DNA of 64,000 nt from Ustulina deusta. Its lineage: Eukaryota > Ascomycota > Sordariomycetes > Xylariales > Xylariaceae. Shown one piece after another: positions 14,001 through 25,874 of this stretch. The stretch lies in contig JAJNNX010000006.1 in the NCBI GenBank assembly GCA_023159155.1, positions 744,001 through 808,000 of the forward strand, in the 5' to 3' direction. The translations under genes and the position numbers were made by a program. The notes beneath the pieces are model-generated. The model had not been told where the DNA came from, ran no database searches, and was given only the letters and a program-made list of their open reading frames with translations. The stretch's first letter is position 1, and the number at the start of each line of letters is the position of its first letter.

Positions 14001-15154
14001 CGGCGTTCATTGTCTGAATCACCTACCCATCTCGTGGGGGTCCAGGAGTGAGCTCGTTTTCGAGGAGGTGTTCGGTGACATAGCACTCTGCATCATGAAC
14101 AGTTCGTCCGATCGCTCAAGACCACGTGAGACATCACGGGCTGATGCAAACTGGTATTGTTAGGATGTCCTTACAAATTATTGGTCAGCCCCTTGGCGGC
14201 GAAGCGACGACACCTCGGGACTCCCTCGTGGCCGTCAAGAGAGCTCATCAAAAGAACTCATCAAAACGGCTTTTTGAGAAGAGGGAGGGCGGTAGTGAGA
14301 GAATATCCAAGATGCTGATGACCACCAGATTATCTATGCTCTTCTTATCTCACATCTTGGCCCCAGCTGACACTTAAAGCGGCAGGTCAAATGAGAGCTG
14401 AGAGATGCTATCGTGATAAAGCTTACACCGCCCGTAGGATCAAGGATAAGTTCGTAGTGTAGACAAAGACAACGCATTCCGAGACTGCAAATCTCTTAGA
14501 TAATAAATGGAAAGCTGTGATTGCACGATCTTGTAGAGTACGCACGATACTGCATCAAATGTGGGCGCCTCGAAGCTACCATCCATTGATAGGGCTACAC
14601 GAAGGTTGATCCCATCCAAGAGACACGTAATCTCAGAGATAGGCAATGTATGGTGGTAGTAGCCTTGCTATCTCTTGGTAAGGTTACTATACCAGTGATA
14701 TCTCGTTATCAAAGTTGTCTCTTGTTTTGCTATCACGCGAAACAATGAAAATAGCACATCAGCCCTTATCAGCCCCAAGTTTTGAGCATTCTTTTGTCTG
14801 CTCACCCCAAGTCTGCCTTCTGCGCTGCCTACAGCTAACTTCTTCCTGCTCTCTTATGCTTTCATGAAGGTATAGCCAGTCTCGTAACTTCATTGTCATT
14901 TCCACTTAGGATCGGGTGGCAATTGTTCTCATTAATGAGCCATGGCTCTCTCGGTTGATCGAATTCGGCTTCAAAGCCGCCTCGAGTTTACGGCCTTTGT
15001 TCGGACCTTGAGGGCGACTTCTCCTTTATATGGCCATGACCGAAGGCGATGGGGAGACAAAAACACCAAGACATGCTCTACGGAATGCCACAAATGGCAT
15101 TTACACGATGGCTAGTCATGCCTTACAAGCCTCGCCGATACGACGACGCCCGCC
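8051..15154. other. Seven-kilobase gene-free interval upstream of areA
   Basis: I find no supported gene in this long interval between areA (transcribed leftwards) and the WSC gene (transcribed rightwards), so it is a shared upstream region. It holds trinucleotide and hexanucleotide repeats (8515-8624), a long pyrimidine run near 9100-9160, and short tandem runs of CACTA (9489-9508), GTAGGTAGT (about 9700-9725) and GTACT (9831-9850). A GATA-type site, AGATAG, is at 9068-9073. Open frames are all short and lack protein character. Confidence 0.55.
8515..8624. repeat. GCAGAA/CAG microsatellite
   Basis: Two simple repeats lie close together about 0.5 kb upstream of the areA start. The first is an irregular run of CAG and GCAGAA units (about 8515-8575). 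The second is an uninterrupted run of eight CAG units at 8601-8624. They lie in the probable promoter or leader. The reading frames through them are low-complexity artefacts. Confidence 0.8.
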
Positions 15155-17232
15155 ATGTCCATGTTAAACTTCAGCGCGAAACGGTTATGTCTTTTGACAT
15201 TGATGTGGAGTGGGCTCCCAGTGCAGGCGAAGACAGAGTTATTGGTGCTAGGAACGCCGGCTGTTCCAAGCTCCATCTTGACCTCGACGATCACCATCAC
15301 GACTACAGTATCGTATCAACCATCACTAATTCCCGGAAACTCCCAGTACACGTTGGTGGGATGTTATAGCCCGCTATCTAGGGATAGAGGACACATATTC
15401 GGACCTGATGACTACAATGCGTGCTCAGACGACAAGGTCACGCCGCCGAGCAACCTCACGATAGATAGCTGCTTACGCGGTTGCAGTTTGGCAACACCGC
15501 CGAGAGACGGGATAGAAACTTATATCTATACCGGACTACGGAATGGAAGGTGTGTTTATTACTACCTGGTATTTCGTATCGTCATCACCCTCAATTATAA
15601 CTGACACAATGTGCGTCTAGTGAATGCAGATGTGGTAATCAACTCTCTACAGACGCCCATAAGCTTCCAGCCGGCGACTGCACAACACCATGTTCAGGGG
15701 ACCCGAGACTGTCCTGCGGAGGACACGAAAATATCGCAGTGTACAGCCTGATGAACGGCACGCATCAGCAAGGTTCCAGCACGAGCGACTCCTCGACCCT
15801 CGCGAACAGCGAAACCGAGCAATCCACCACCCCGAACCCCTCGACGTCGTCTACGATCGGGACCAAGGCCCAACCCGCAGCCTCCCCCGAAACCCTCCGT
15901 CCCTCCGCCGGGCCCAGGGGGCGCGCAAAGCCGGTTCCGACGCCAACAATAGCGGCCGTCACCGGAAGCCTCTCGGGCGCCGTCTTCGTAGCCGCGGGTC
16001 TATTCCTGTGCTACCGGGCGCGCACGCGCAAGAAGCGAATCCACGACTCGCACGTGAGAGCGATGCTGGAGCGACGCGGCCGACGATCGATCCAGAGCCC
16101 GATGTTCACCGAGGCCGAGATCCGCAGCCACGTCGCCAGCTTCGCCGCCACGAGACACGAGCAGCGCAACAACGACGACAACGATTGGGAAAATACTCCC
16201 AAGCCTGACGAGGAGGACCCCCGACTCGCGGAGCGCGACCTCGCACCAAGCACGCTGGCTGGCGGCGGGGAGTTCCCGGGTGGTCTGCGCCCGCGGACGA
16301 AATCGGTCTCTGCCGCGGCCGCGGGGTCGGCGGCAGCGGCAGAGGAGGAGGAGAAGGAGGAGGAGGCGGAGAGGAGCGGTGTTGCGGCCAGTTCAGCGGT
16401 GCAATGGTGGCCCCGGAGCGCCAACAGCGGCAGCGCGGCGACGCCCGAACGCACGAACCCGTCGAACGGCATCGCGCCGCCGGCGCCGTCGGCACGGATC
16501 GACGGCCTCGGGGACCGCGCCTGGCATCGACGGAAACTCTCCACGCCGTATCAGCCGCCGGCGGCGGGGGGCGTAGGCCGTGGGGAGATACTCGCTCGCA
16601 GTGGCCCGCCGAGCGCTCCGCCGACGGGGGCGCTGCCTCCTACGCCTCCCGGGCCGAGAGCGGTGGCCGATGCTGGGCCGAGAGGAGACATGGCGGGGGC
16701 AGGCTGGAACCGTGGGCCGCCGCCGCCGCGTCCTCGGCGGTCCTTCGAGGCGATAGAGCTGGGGGATCACGAGGAGCCGGAGGCGTCGAGAGCGGGAGCG
16801 GGAGCGGGACTCGGAATCGGGCCCGCGACGAGCGAGGGGAATCCCGTGGGCATGTCGCGCCCGAACATGAGCACGCCGTCTCTGGGCAGATACGGCTCGC
16901 TGTCGAAATCACGTCGCGCGAATGTGGAATCGCCGGTGCTGGGATGGCAGACACTTCATGGGCGGGGCCAATGGGGCACGGCGTCGCGCGAGACGCGAGA
17001 GGCGGCCTCGGTCGATAGACAGCCGCAGCTGCCTAAGCTCCCGGCTCTCCCGCCGATAGCGCCCGGCGAGCGATTCGACCATAAGCGATGGCGAGGCACG
17101 AGGTATGCCGAGCCATATGAGAGGGAAAGGGGCGGGCAGCCGAGCGGAGGGGGTGAGATGACTCCTGTCTCGGCGTCGTCCACTGGGACGAGTATCCTAT
17201 TTGGCCTCGAGGAGTTCGATCGTCGACTGTGA
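15155..17232 (+). CDS. WSC-domain single-pass membrane protein (cell-wall sensor-like)
   Basis: The exons are 15155-15549 and 15621-17232, joined across a 71-base intron (GTGTGT...CTAG, phase 2), giving 668 residues. A signal peptide (residues 1-25, ending PVQA) is followed by a WSC carbohydrate-binding domain at about 65-172 with its usual Cys pattern (VGCYS, CLRGC, CRCGN, CTTPCSGD, LSCGG); the intron splits this domain. A Ser/Thr-rich stretch and one membrane span (about 242-263, then RARTRKKR) follow. The long cytoplasmic tail is rich in Ala, Pro, Gly and Arg with an acidic Glu run. The layout matches Wsc1-type sensors that signal wall stress through Rho1 and the protein kinase C pathway, but the tail is longer than in yeast Wsc proteins, so sensor function is an inference. 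The tail is markedly GC-rich and throws long antisense frames that are not genes. Confidence 0.85.
15550..15620 (+). other. Intron in the WSC-domain gene
   Basis: The donor is GTGTGT and the acceptor GTCTAG; the length is 71 bases, phase 2. Removing it joins LRNGS to ECRCGNQLS and so completes the WSC domain. Without splicing the first exon runs into a stop after a few unrelated residues. Confidence 0.85.
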
Positions 17233-17710
17233 GCGGTCGGGTTTTACAAAATGACGATTTCGTCAGGAGAGTCATAGTTGCGGGGGGTTATTTATTTATT
17301 TATTTATTTTCTTTTAAAAAGAATGAAACGTTTCAATTCATGAAGAAGACATTTTACTGTACATACAACAATGTTGATGCGATACCCAGGAGTCATATTA
17401 TCCTCATCCCGCTCCCCGGCCCCCCCAATGATTTAACAACTCCGCTTGTGACGCCCCGTTATTTTTACTATGTTCATTTATTCTCTCAACTCATTAATAA
17501 CTAACGAATGGAAGTCTGCCTAGTCCGATCTAAGTGGCGGTTGAATTAGGACTAGTGTTACACACATGGACTGACGACGATTATGCTGGGGGAAAACGCA
17601 AGATGTGCCAAAAAAATGTGAAGAATCCGCCAACTGCCTCTGCTTGAATTTGCCGTCATGGCGCGGGTAAGCTGGATGGAATGTGGCGGTATCTTGCTTG
17701 GTATTCCAAT
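17233..17710. other. Intergenic, convergent 3' ends
   Basis: This short spacer separates two genes that face each other. It contains a run of TTTA repeats (17288-17310), probably part of the 3' untranslated end of the WSC gene. I see no gene in it. Confidence 0.5.
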
Positions 17711-18705
17711 CTACAGCATACCAGCGACCGCCAGGACGGCGCCGAGCCCGAGACCCAAGAAAACGGTGACGATTGAGCCCTCGGGGCCAGGGCCCGTCAT
17801 GCGGTGAGCTGCGTTGGGCTTAGAGCTGCTGCCGCCGGTCTCCTGGGCGAGGGCACCAACGATAGAAGAGGTGGTGAGCGTTCCGCTGACAGCAACTACC
17901 ACTGTGCCGACGCCAGTCTCGGTGGTCTGCACGCCATCGGAGCCAGTCGTGGTGACGGTGACGGTCTGGGTCTGGGTCGGGCCCCAGCTCCAGCCGGAAC
18001 CCCAGCCCACAAAGCCATTGAAGCCGCCGAGGCCGTTCCAGCCGCAGTTGGGCCCGACGAACCAGGGCGACCCGTCGAACGCACATCCCGTGACCGTGAC
18101 GACGCCGCCGGTCCATGTCTTCGACCCGCTGTACGCGGACGCCCAATCGGACCAGTACTGGGTGTAATCGGTGCCGTTGGGGCCGCCCCATTGGCCGGCG
18201 CCTTGGATTCCAGGTCCATATCCGCCGAACTTGCCTCCCCAGCCGCCGGGCGCGGCCCACGTCACAGGACCGCCGGGGTAGGTGATCGTTTGCACGCCTG
18301 TGCTGCCGGCGCTGGTGCACGATGAATATTGCGAGCACAGAGACGAGGAGAGGGAGCTGTAAGAGGTGTACGCGGTCGCCGTCGCGCTGCAGGCGGTGTC
18401 GATGCAGTCCCCGATGCTTTTGCCCTTGTCTGCATCGCAGTACTCGGACTGCTCTGGCCACCAGCTTGTAGTTGTGCCCGTGGGGCCAGCCCATGCGGAG
18501 GACAGGCAGGATTGCTATTGCAGGGCTTCGGTTAGTTGATGTTGGATTTGGGCGGCGGACAACGAGGGTTTGCGGCAGCAAGGACGAGAGGAAAAGAAGA
18601 CCGCAGACTTACAGCACACCCAGGAGCTCCATTCCACCACTGCGCCGCAGCAACAGCAGGTACCGCAGCAGCGATGAGGGTCGAGTACTTCATCGTGAGA
18701 AGCAT
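17711..18705 (-). CDS. Secreted Cys-containing protein with GPI-type C-terminus (CFEM-like N-terminus)
   Basis: Exons are 18705-18613 and 18514-17711, with a 98-base intron (GTAAGT...ATAG, phase 0), giving 298 residues from ATG at 18705; a second ATG at 18693 is equally possible. The protein starts with a signal peptide ending VAAAQ. A Cys-containing segment with CAQSC, EYC, GDC, TAC, LC and SSC spacing follows, recalling CFEM domains but without the full CFEM pattern. Then come a Gly/Trp-rich segment, a Thr/Val-rich linker and a hydrophobic C-terminus (GLGLGAVLAVAGML) suited to GPI attachment. It probably sits on the plasma membrane or in the wall. The family is not known to me beyond this. 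The gene is convergent with the WSC gene. Confidence 0.75.
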
Positions 18706-20680
18706 TGTATGTTTCCGAAGACTCGTAGTGTGTGTATGAAGATATAGAAGAAGAGTAATCGAGGTTTTAGTGAATATGTAATTGTGCGGGTGGATTATGA
18801 TGGGAAAGGGAAGAAGTCATGTCGTGCGGCGCATACACTTATATGCGTTTCGTGAGACCCCTTGGCTGGTCACATCAAGGCATACACGTGTGCCACTGGA
18901 TAAGGGTTCGAGGTGATCTACGTCCTTGCCTGCGCAACGTAGTCGTCATCGTGCGAGATGCATCTCACGGTGCCGTCTTACCGGGCCAAGCTTGCGAAGA
19001 AACGACACTTCATTGCATGCATACGTTCGTCGACAGATGTAGGGCTCGGGCTGCGGCTGCTAGGGTTGGTGGCGTAGGCCTCACTCAAGCCGGCCGCCAT
19101 GGAAACCAGCTTCAGCCTGAATAGGGGTCCAAACAGAGTTTTGATGCGCTTTATCTTGACGGCATATCACAGGTGAAATGTCAAGGAACAAGCTTGTTCA
19201 GTGTGGCGTGTAGGGAACAGTGTGGTTGCTCCATCTTTGGTTGAGCCGCGCGTCCTCGAGGCAAAAAAAGAAGAACTGCGTGCGGATATGAAGACGTGTG
19301 ACTTGTGAGTAGGCTCGGCGCACAAGCAGGGAAGGGAACAAAGTTTGGAGGCTGACCAACGAAGGACAGGTTTCACAACCGTTGCCACGTAGTGGGTGCG
19401 AGTATGCGAATCCCGAGCCACTGGTATTCCACCATAGATCCTCGCGTAGTGCTCCTGCATATGAGTCTCATCAACTGGAAACCAGAGCGAGGGCATTGTC
19501 AGAGCGAGTGATATTCATAGTATCAGTGAACACCAGCCATTGTATTATTTCCACCAGCCGAAAAGGCAGCTCGGCGACCACTACATCGAAAAACGAAGAC
19601 AGCTATGACTCTTTCAATGGTAGTATCGTCGGTGGCGTGGCTTAGATTCGTCGAACACCGCCCGAGAAGCCGTCGTGCGAGGTTGAAGCTTCATGCTATG
19701 CGGGGATTGATGTTGGGGAGTTCCGAGGGCTGACCTACGAATCACCGCGGAGCCAATCAACGAAGGGCAGCATAATCATGCTGACCCCGAAAGGGAAATT
19801 TCAAGAACGATCCGGGACCGAGAGGTTAAGTTGGCTGCACCGTCTGCATCCCAGCACACGCGTCCGCGGACAGAAAGCTTCATGTGGTGAATTATAGGCG
19901 CTCGGCAATCGAAAGGCAAAAATAGCTGGGTCGAATGATCCATCTTCGTCATACCGACTGAATGATAGATTTCAGCTCAGCCGTAGCGTACAAACTACTA
20001 GTACACCGCATGTCTGACTCTTACCTAAACACGTCCTTCAATGATGTTTTGGTCTGCTACAGCATATACGTGTACAATGGTGCCCCCCAGTAAACTAGTC
20101 AGTGAGGTCAGAATAACCATTCGTTCTCATGCAAGAGCGCATTCAGGTTCTCCAGGGTCTCATTGTCAATACTAATTAAGACCCTTGGCCGAACACTTTC
20201 ATGATTGTTTTTTCATAGAGGTAGTAATTCCCCGAGGCATACTTCGCAAGGATCAAATTGCCCTTGTTGTTGATCAAAAACCGAAGTTCGTTACAAGAAG
20301 TAGCCTAATACGACACTGTTATACAATGGCTGTCTCCCTACGTCCGACAATAGTCAGTCTCGTATGCCCCTCATGATGCTGCTATTCCCAACCCACCTAA
20401 ACTCCTAAACACTATGCGCAAATTGCAAGAGTATTGCCCTCGGAGGCTCTGCACTTCTTCCTAGAGCAGGGGGGGTAGCTGCTAACAATGAACAAGCGAC
20501 ACCATTGTTGTTGCGTGGCTGGTGGCTGAATCGCGGCATTTCTCAGGTGGAGGGAGAGGTATGCGCAACACTAGTGACCGAAGAATGCTGCAAAGAAATG
20601 AATATAACAATTCATGCTCAGAACACAAACTAACATCTTCAAACGCAAGCAACCAGCCGCTTACCCTAGAACGCTTTGCC
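18706..20680. other. Intergenic
   Basis: This 2 kb interval lies between the start of the GPI-protein gene and the end of the kinase gene. Open frames are short and without recognisable motifs. It should hold the promoter of the GPI-protein gene and the kinase 3' end. I see nothing else. Confidence 0.45.
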
Positions 20681-22779
20681 CTAGAGCATTGTACCGAAAC
20701 TCCCGTCCGTTTGGATTCGTTTGCGCGGGGTGCCGTCATCAGTTGTGGTCTTGCGATGACGAAAGGTGAAGCCAACGAAAAGGCCCTTGCCCATCTCTTC
20801 TTCCCGATCGGCCATGCTCTCCAAGGCCTGTTGTTTGTCATGGACCTCTTTATACTTCGCCATGTCAGCTTCATTGCTGAAGTCATCAAAATACCCCGCG
20901 TCGGTTTCAGAGTCAAGTTCAGGGACAAAAGGAGCTTTTGATTGTCGCAAAGTTTGCCAATCAACTTCAGAGAAGTACGGATGCTCATTGATGTCTTTAA
21001 TGGTTGAGAAACGCTTTGACCGCGAATTGATACACCTAAAGCTCGGTTAATTCTGTGAACACCATAGGACATAAAACAGCGTGTCAGCTCACGTAGTGAT
21101 AAAACTCCAAGTGCGATTGCTGAGGAAGTAATTCGGATCTTCCCAGACGGGACGCTTAAGCACCTCTCGCCAATGTTTCAAGTTCCGCCACGTCTCATCA
21201 GCCGTGGAGCCAGCAAACGGCGGGAAACCGGTAAGCGCTTCAAATAACATACACCCTAAGCTCCAATAATCCACGGTGAAGTCGTATTCCTCTCCTCGGA
21301 GGACCTCGGGGGCCATGTAGTCAGGAGATCCTACTATGGACTTGGCATAATTCACGTCATTTTCGCGCATCGTCTGGTAGCCCTCACGACGCTCGGCCAA
21401 AGTTCTTTGATCCATAGCCTTGCCAAAAGGAACCTGGGTTTCGGATGCCTTTTCCAGTCTGATACGCATGGAATTGATCTTCGACGAGGCAACATTACCC
21501 GCAGCCAGACCGAAATCGGTCAACTTCACATGCCCTGTGGAATCCACTAGAAAGTTTTCGGGCTTCAAATCGCGGTGAATATAACCAAGCTTGTGAAGAG
21601 CATCGACGGAACAGAACATTTCTGCGATATAGAAGCGAGCATGGCGGTTGGAAAGTACCCCCGTGTTGTTGAGCAGTGTCCGGAAGTCTCCACCAGGAAC
21701 ATATTCCATGGCAAGATAGATACTCTTGTCGTCCTGGAATGAGTAAAGAAGCCGGACCAGCCACTCGCTGTTGGCAGTCGTCAGGATATCTCGCTCTGTT
21801 AGCACGTGACGGATCTCATCTAGCTTGAAAAGAAGCTTTTTATTCATGACCTTCAACGCGCACACCTCCCTAGTGTCTTTTTTCTGCGCAAGGAACACTT
21901 GCCCATAGCCTCCTTGACCAACCTGCGTAAGGATCTGAAAGTCACCGTGCCGGAGCCGTACTCGACGCTTGCGCAGAGCCGCACGCTCCCTCCCTGCATA
22001 CTTTTGCCACAGTTTGTCGTATTCCTCTTGATCCGTTTCCGGAGGAGCTGGAATCTCGGATTTAAAAGCACTCAGTCGGTTTTGTCTGGAGCCGACATAA
22101 GTGAGAAGGTCGAAGTAGTAGTCTAAGAAGTCTTGGGTGATGTTAGCCTCGCGAAGAAGGAGAGTGAGAGCGGTGAGCTCTTACAGAGTTGAGTGACATT
22201 CACTAGACGACGAACAGACGGCTTCTTCAAGATCTCAAGCTCCTCTGGAGTCAAGCCACGAGCAGTGTTGAACTTCTTGGTAGTTGGCGTGTGAGGCCTA
22301 CCATCCCGCGTTTGGTATAATTCATGGCGAGACACGGCGGCTTGGTTGTGGTTCAGCAGAGGGATGCGTGACCGTGCAGGCGGCGTATTTTCTTGTCCCT
22401 GCTTTTTGGAGGGAGCGGTAGGCGACTGCCCGGTTTTGTGTATAATGCTGTTGTCGACGCCAGGGGCGGCCGAGAAGAAAGGATCATCAGCGGGCTGTAT
22501 GTTGCTCTTGGAGGGCGACAACGGACTGCCACTGCCCTGGGGTCTAAGCTTGACGGGGCTCTCCAGAACGCTCGGGTTAAGCTTCAGGGCGGTCTCAAAT
22601 GCGGTAGGGAGCTCATTAGCACCGGGGGGTATCGTCTTCTTGCTTGGGCTACCTTGTGGCGTGGAAATGGGGTCGACGAAGGTGTTTTTGGCAGGTGTTC
22701 CCGGAGGCTCGTCGTCTGACGGCCTGGTGTCTCTGGAGCCCTGGGACGAGGGAAACATATTAGAGATGAAGCTAGCCAT
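20681..22779 (-). CDS. dbf2: NDR-family Ser/Thr kinase, Dbf2/Sid2 (SidB) orthologue
   Basis: This AGC-type kinase is the last kinase of the mitotic exit/septation initiation network; with Mob1 it triggers septum formation. Exons are 22779-22185, 22131-21093 and 21035-20681. The introns are 53 and 57 bases, and the product is 662 residues. The N-terminus is disordered and rich in Ser/Pro. The Mob1-binding region includes LEILKKPSVRRLVNVTQL and, across intron 1, YFLDYY (about residues 180-215). The kinase domain starts near 257 (GQGGYGQVF) and shows HRDLKPEN (about 385), DFG, the NDR-type insert, and an activation segment with SIVGSPDYMAPE (about 468). The C-terminal hydrophobic motif is GFTFRHR. 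All catalytic residues are present. The ATG at 22779 (MASFISNMF) is chosen because it starts the normal N-terminus; the open frame upstream is unlike the family. Confidence 0.93.
21036..21092 (-). other. Intron 2 of the Dbf2-like kinase gene
   Basis: A 57-base intron with donor GTGAGC and acceptor TTTAG, phase 2. It joins SFITT to CINSRSKRFS at the end of the kinase domain, restoring the AGC-kinase C-lobe and tail. Confidence 0.85.
22132..22184 (-). other. Intron 1 of the Dbf2-like kinase gene
   Basis: A 53-base intron with donor GTAAGA, a GCTAAC branch-like site and acceptor CCAAG. It is in phase 1 and joins NVTQL to YFLDYY, an unbroken conserved motif in Dbf2/Sid2 proteins. Confidence 0.85.
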
Positions 22780-24115
22780 CGTAGGCACCGTGAACTGCCT
22801 TCCCGCGAGAGAATGTTCGGGTGTTAGATTCGGGATCGCAGCTCGAATCGCGGCAAATAGATGAGTGGAGAGTGACAGAGAGGACTGACACCCAGGCCGC
22901 AGATGCAGCCTCGCGAGGATGGCCGATGCAAGTGCAAGCAGTCGACGACAAGTGCGCAAAGAGAAAGAGGAGAGAGAAAATACGGCTCAATGGGTCTTGG
23001 AAGCGTGGGCTTGGGATGGAGATTGGGATGATGCCGGGATTGCCAGAGCCTTGGAGCTGTGGTCACACACGATGTAAGTATGTAAACAGATCAAAAGTAC
23101 TAGTAAGTATGCATGCCCGCTTGCTTGCTCGCTCGCTGGGAGAGGTGGCGGAGTGATAAGGCGCGATTGGGCATTGGCATTATTTTAGCACGGCACCGCA
23201 TTCCATGGCATTGATTGGCATTGGCATTTGGCGGGGTCGATGGACTTGTCAACACCGTCACCCCAGCAGCCAGCAGCCACTATCTACGTCGGGTTTGAAA
23301 GAACGCGGGTCGCGCAAATGTTACCAGTGTCCCGGAATCCTCACAGTGTCCGCTCAGCTCCACTACACGACATCTTGTATCAATACACTGTGTCTGGTGC
23401 CACTAGGTCGGCGTACTTACCCGAGGGTGCATATGCAAGAAGATACTCATGTTACATGTGTGTAGTGGTGTAAGTACAAATACCTAGGTGCATTAACATC
23501 AAACAGGTCCTGGTTATCTGGTAAACTGCATATTATATACCTGCATATTATATACCTAGGTATGTATGGGCTTCAGCTATAGTATTAAGGAATGTGCACA
23601 ATAGGTAGCGGAGAGCAACTCCAGAGATGTTCTGATGGTACGGGAAATGTCTTTGCTCATGGAACTAGAGCACAAGGATAGGCATCTTATTTGGCCGCTT
23701 ATATATAACATCATTTGTGCATTACCTACATGTACTGCATTATTGCGGCATGCTTTCAAGGTTGTCTACCTACCTCTCTACCTTAGGTATCTAGTATTGG
23801 TACTTAGGTAAGTAAGGTAGATAGATACTACCTAGGTACTTAGGTGGGCATCTGGGAGGTCGACCGTGGTAGGGCACCCCTTCTCACAGTGCAAAACATT
23901 GATTACTGTGCTGACCTTATCAACCCACTACCTACCTACATCTAGGTACGCTGGATTGTGACGCAAGGTTTCAGGCATACCATAATTCAATTAGCAACGC
24001 GTAAATCTCTTCTCTATCAGCCCAAGTAGCCTTCCGAGGCTCAGTTCGCAACACCACATGTTCGGTATATCTCGCTCTGCTCTAACATTTTAGGCCCTGC
24101 ACATAGTTCTCAAAT
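22780..24115. other. Divergent promoter region (kinase / Wbp11-like gene)
   Basis: This interval holds the promoters of two divergent genes. It is dense in short TACCTAGGTA-type palindromes: exact copies at 23553-23562 and 23829-23838, near-copies at 23481-23490 and around 23785-23850. No gene is supported here. Confidence 0.5.
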
Positions 24116-24981
24116 ATGCCCAAGGAGCGCAATTTCAACCCCGTTCAGGCCCAGCGCAAAGCTGATAAAGCTAAGGCAATCAAGAAAGGTACGTCCGTTC
24201 AATGAAGCCACGAAAAAAAATAAAACGCTTATAACTGTTGGTAGGCAAGGCTGAGGTCACCGCGCGCCGAAATGAGAAACTCGCAAACCGAAATCCCGAG
24301 AGACTCCAAAAGCAGATTGACGATCTAAAACAAATAACATCGAGCGGCGGGAAACTCACCGCACACGAGCAAGCCGTACTTGAGGGGCTGGAGCGTGACC
24401 ACAAAGCAGTTCTCAAGGCGAGGGAAGCGTTAGGCGACAGGGCTCCATCCTTTAGCCGCAGTGGCCCAAGGCCTGGTGGACAAGACACTAGTGCACTCGG
24501 CAAGCGGAGAAGAGGCCGCGAAGATGCTTCGAGCGGCGACGACGATGTGCCTGACGATGTGAAATCCATACCGATGCCGCGAGACACCCCGCCCCCTATC
24601 CCGAAAGAGGTCCTTGACAAGTGGTACGCGAAGCGCAGGGCTTCGAGAAACGCAAATGATACGCCGTTGGGCGACCGAGCTGGACGACCGTCACATCAAC
24701 AAGAAGCGACACCTGCTCCGGTGGAAGTGAAGACAGTGTACGAGGCTAAGCCGGTGGTTCGTGATCTACAAAGGGAAGCCACCCGCGCATTCGTGCCCAA
24801 TGCGGTTCGAATGAAGCTAGACAAGAGCAAGGGTCTAGGCGGCCTGATGGAGCCAGAAGAAGCAGACCGTCTGGAGAAAGAAGGCTATCTGAAAGTCGCA
24901 CCCGAAACAGATACCGGAACAAGATCTACAGCCCAACCCTGCCATGTCACGATGGAGGAGGTAGAAGATGAAGACAACTAA
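24116..24981 (+). CDS. Wbp11/ELF5/Saf1 N-terminal-domain protein
   Basis: The exons are 24116-24188 and 24245-24981, with a 56-base intron (GTACGT...GGTAG, phase 1), giving 269 residues. The N-terminus (MPKERNFNPVQAQRK... then KKGKAEVTARRNEKLANRNPERLQ) is the lysine-rich helix of the Wbp11 family, linked to pre-mRNA splicing in animals and plants. It is followed by a heptad-like region (QIDDLKQI), a Ser/Gly/Asp-rich middle, and a short proline motif (PRDTPPPIP, about 160) of the kind bound by WW domains. The C-terminal conserved part contains TRAFVPNAVRMKLDKSKG. The protein is probably nuclear. The first coding exon is tiny (24 codons) and easily missed by automated annotation. Family assignment is from recall of the N-terminal motif. 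Confidence 0.8.
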
Positions 24982-25874
24982 CCCGCAACAAAACGGTAAC
25001 ATCGCATTCTCACTATAGTTGTAGCCTTTCTAGAACAATCAAACGCGAGAGGAACCTGCGATCGGCGCCTTCCGTGAGCCGGGAAAATATCTTTCGAGGG
25101 AAGTTTTTCCTTCTCTTGACATGTAAGACGGTTACTAATACCAACCACCTTCATGTTACCTATAAGTGACAGCTTTAAAAAAGACGGCATGTATATATTT
25201 ATATACTAACACATTCGAGTATAGAATTCCGGAAACCGAAGTGGTTTCGTTCATTATGTCAAAAAACTCGAGCCTCCTATCGAAGCCGGTTGGTCTATCT
25301 AAAGCAGCCGGTTTACGGCGGTTCGGTGGGCTCCCGTACCATGTCCATGAGCTCCAGTTTTACTCGACGAACTCTTTTATTATTTTGTACCTATCTTAAT
25401 ACGACTACTATTTCGGCTACGGCTTTGAAATGTCCAACAAAATTCAGTTGATTGGTTCTCATTAACCACCCCACGTCCGATATGTGTCGGAAATGCAAAT
25501 GCTTCCCCCACGTAATATTTATGAATAATTGTACCTTCTGCCGCTCCAGAGTGGGTTATGGCGGGGCCATAAACGGCGGGCATGGGGATATGAGTCTTGC
25601 CACCAAGGATCCAATTCCGACTACGGTCAGATCCACGGTCACCTCGAGTGTCTTTGGGCTGGCAAGGGAAAAAAAAGAGTGCCGATATTATCCCCTGACT
25701 AGCTGAGGGTCACAATTTTCTCGCTAGCCGAAATCGATGAGTTTAGAGATTGTGCTGTGCGCTAGTATCTCATAAGAAAACTCCAGTTTTGGTATTATCC
25801 AAAGGATTCAACACGGCAATAAATGCGTTGGTTTCTGCTTCCTCGAAACAGATCAAAAGCTTTGCGCTAGGTGG
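24982..25874. other. Intergenic
   Basis: This spacer separates two co-directional genes. It contains the 3' end of the Wbp11-like gene and the promoter of the MFS gene. I see no open frame with protein character. Confidence 0.45.

Noticed and set aside
16011..16544. Long frames antisense to the WSC gene (also 16106-16495, 16393-16770, 16404-17018 plus)
   Set aside because: They are shadows of a GC-rich coding exon, rich in Arg/Ala/Pro and without motifs.
17804..18325. 173-codon plus frame over the GPI-protein gene
   Set aside because: The minus strand has a signal peptide, clean intron and GPI tail; the plus frame is an Ala/Gly/Arg-rich shadow.
22346..22864. 172-codon plus frame over the kinase N-terminus
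   Set aside because: It is antisense to a confirmed exon and has no recognisable domain.
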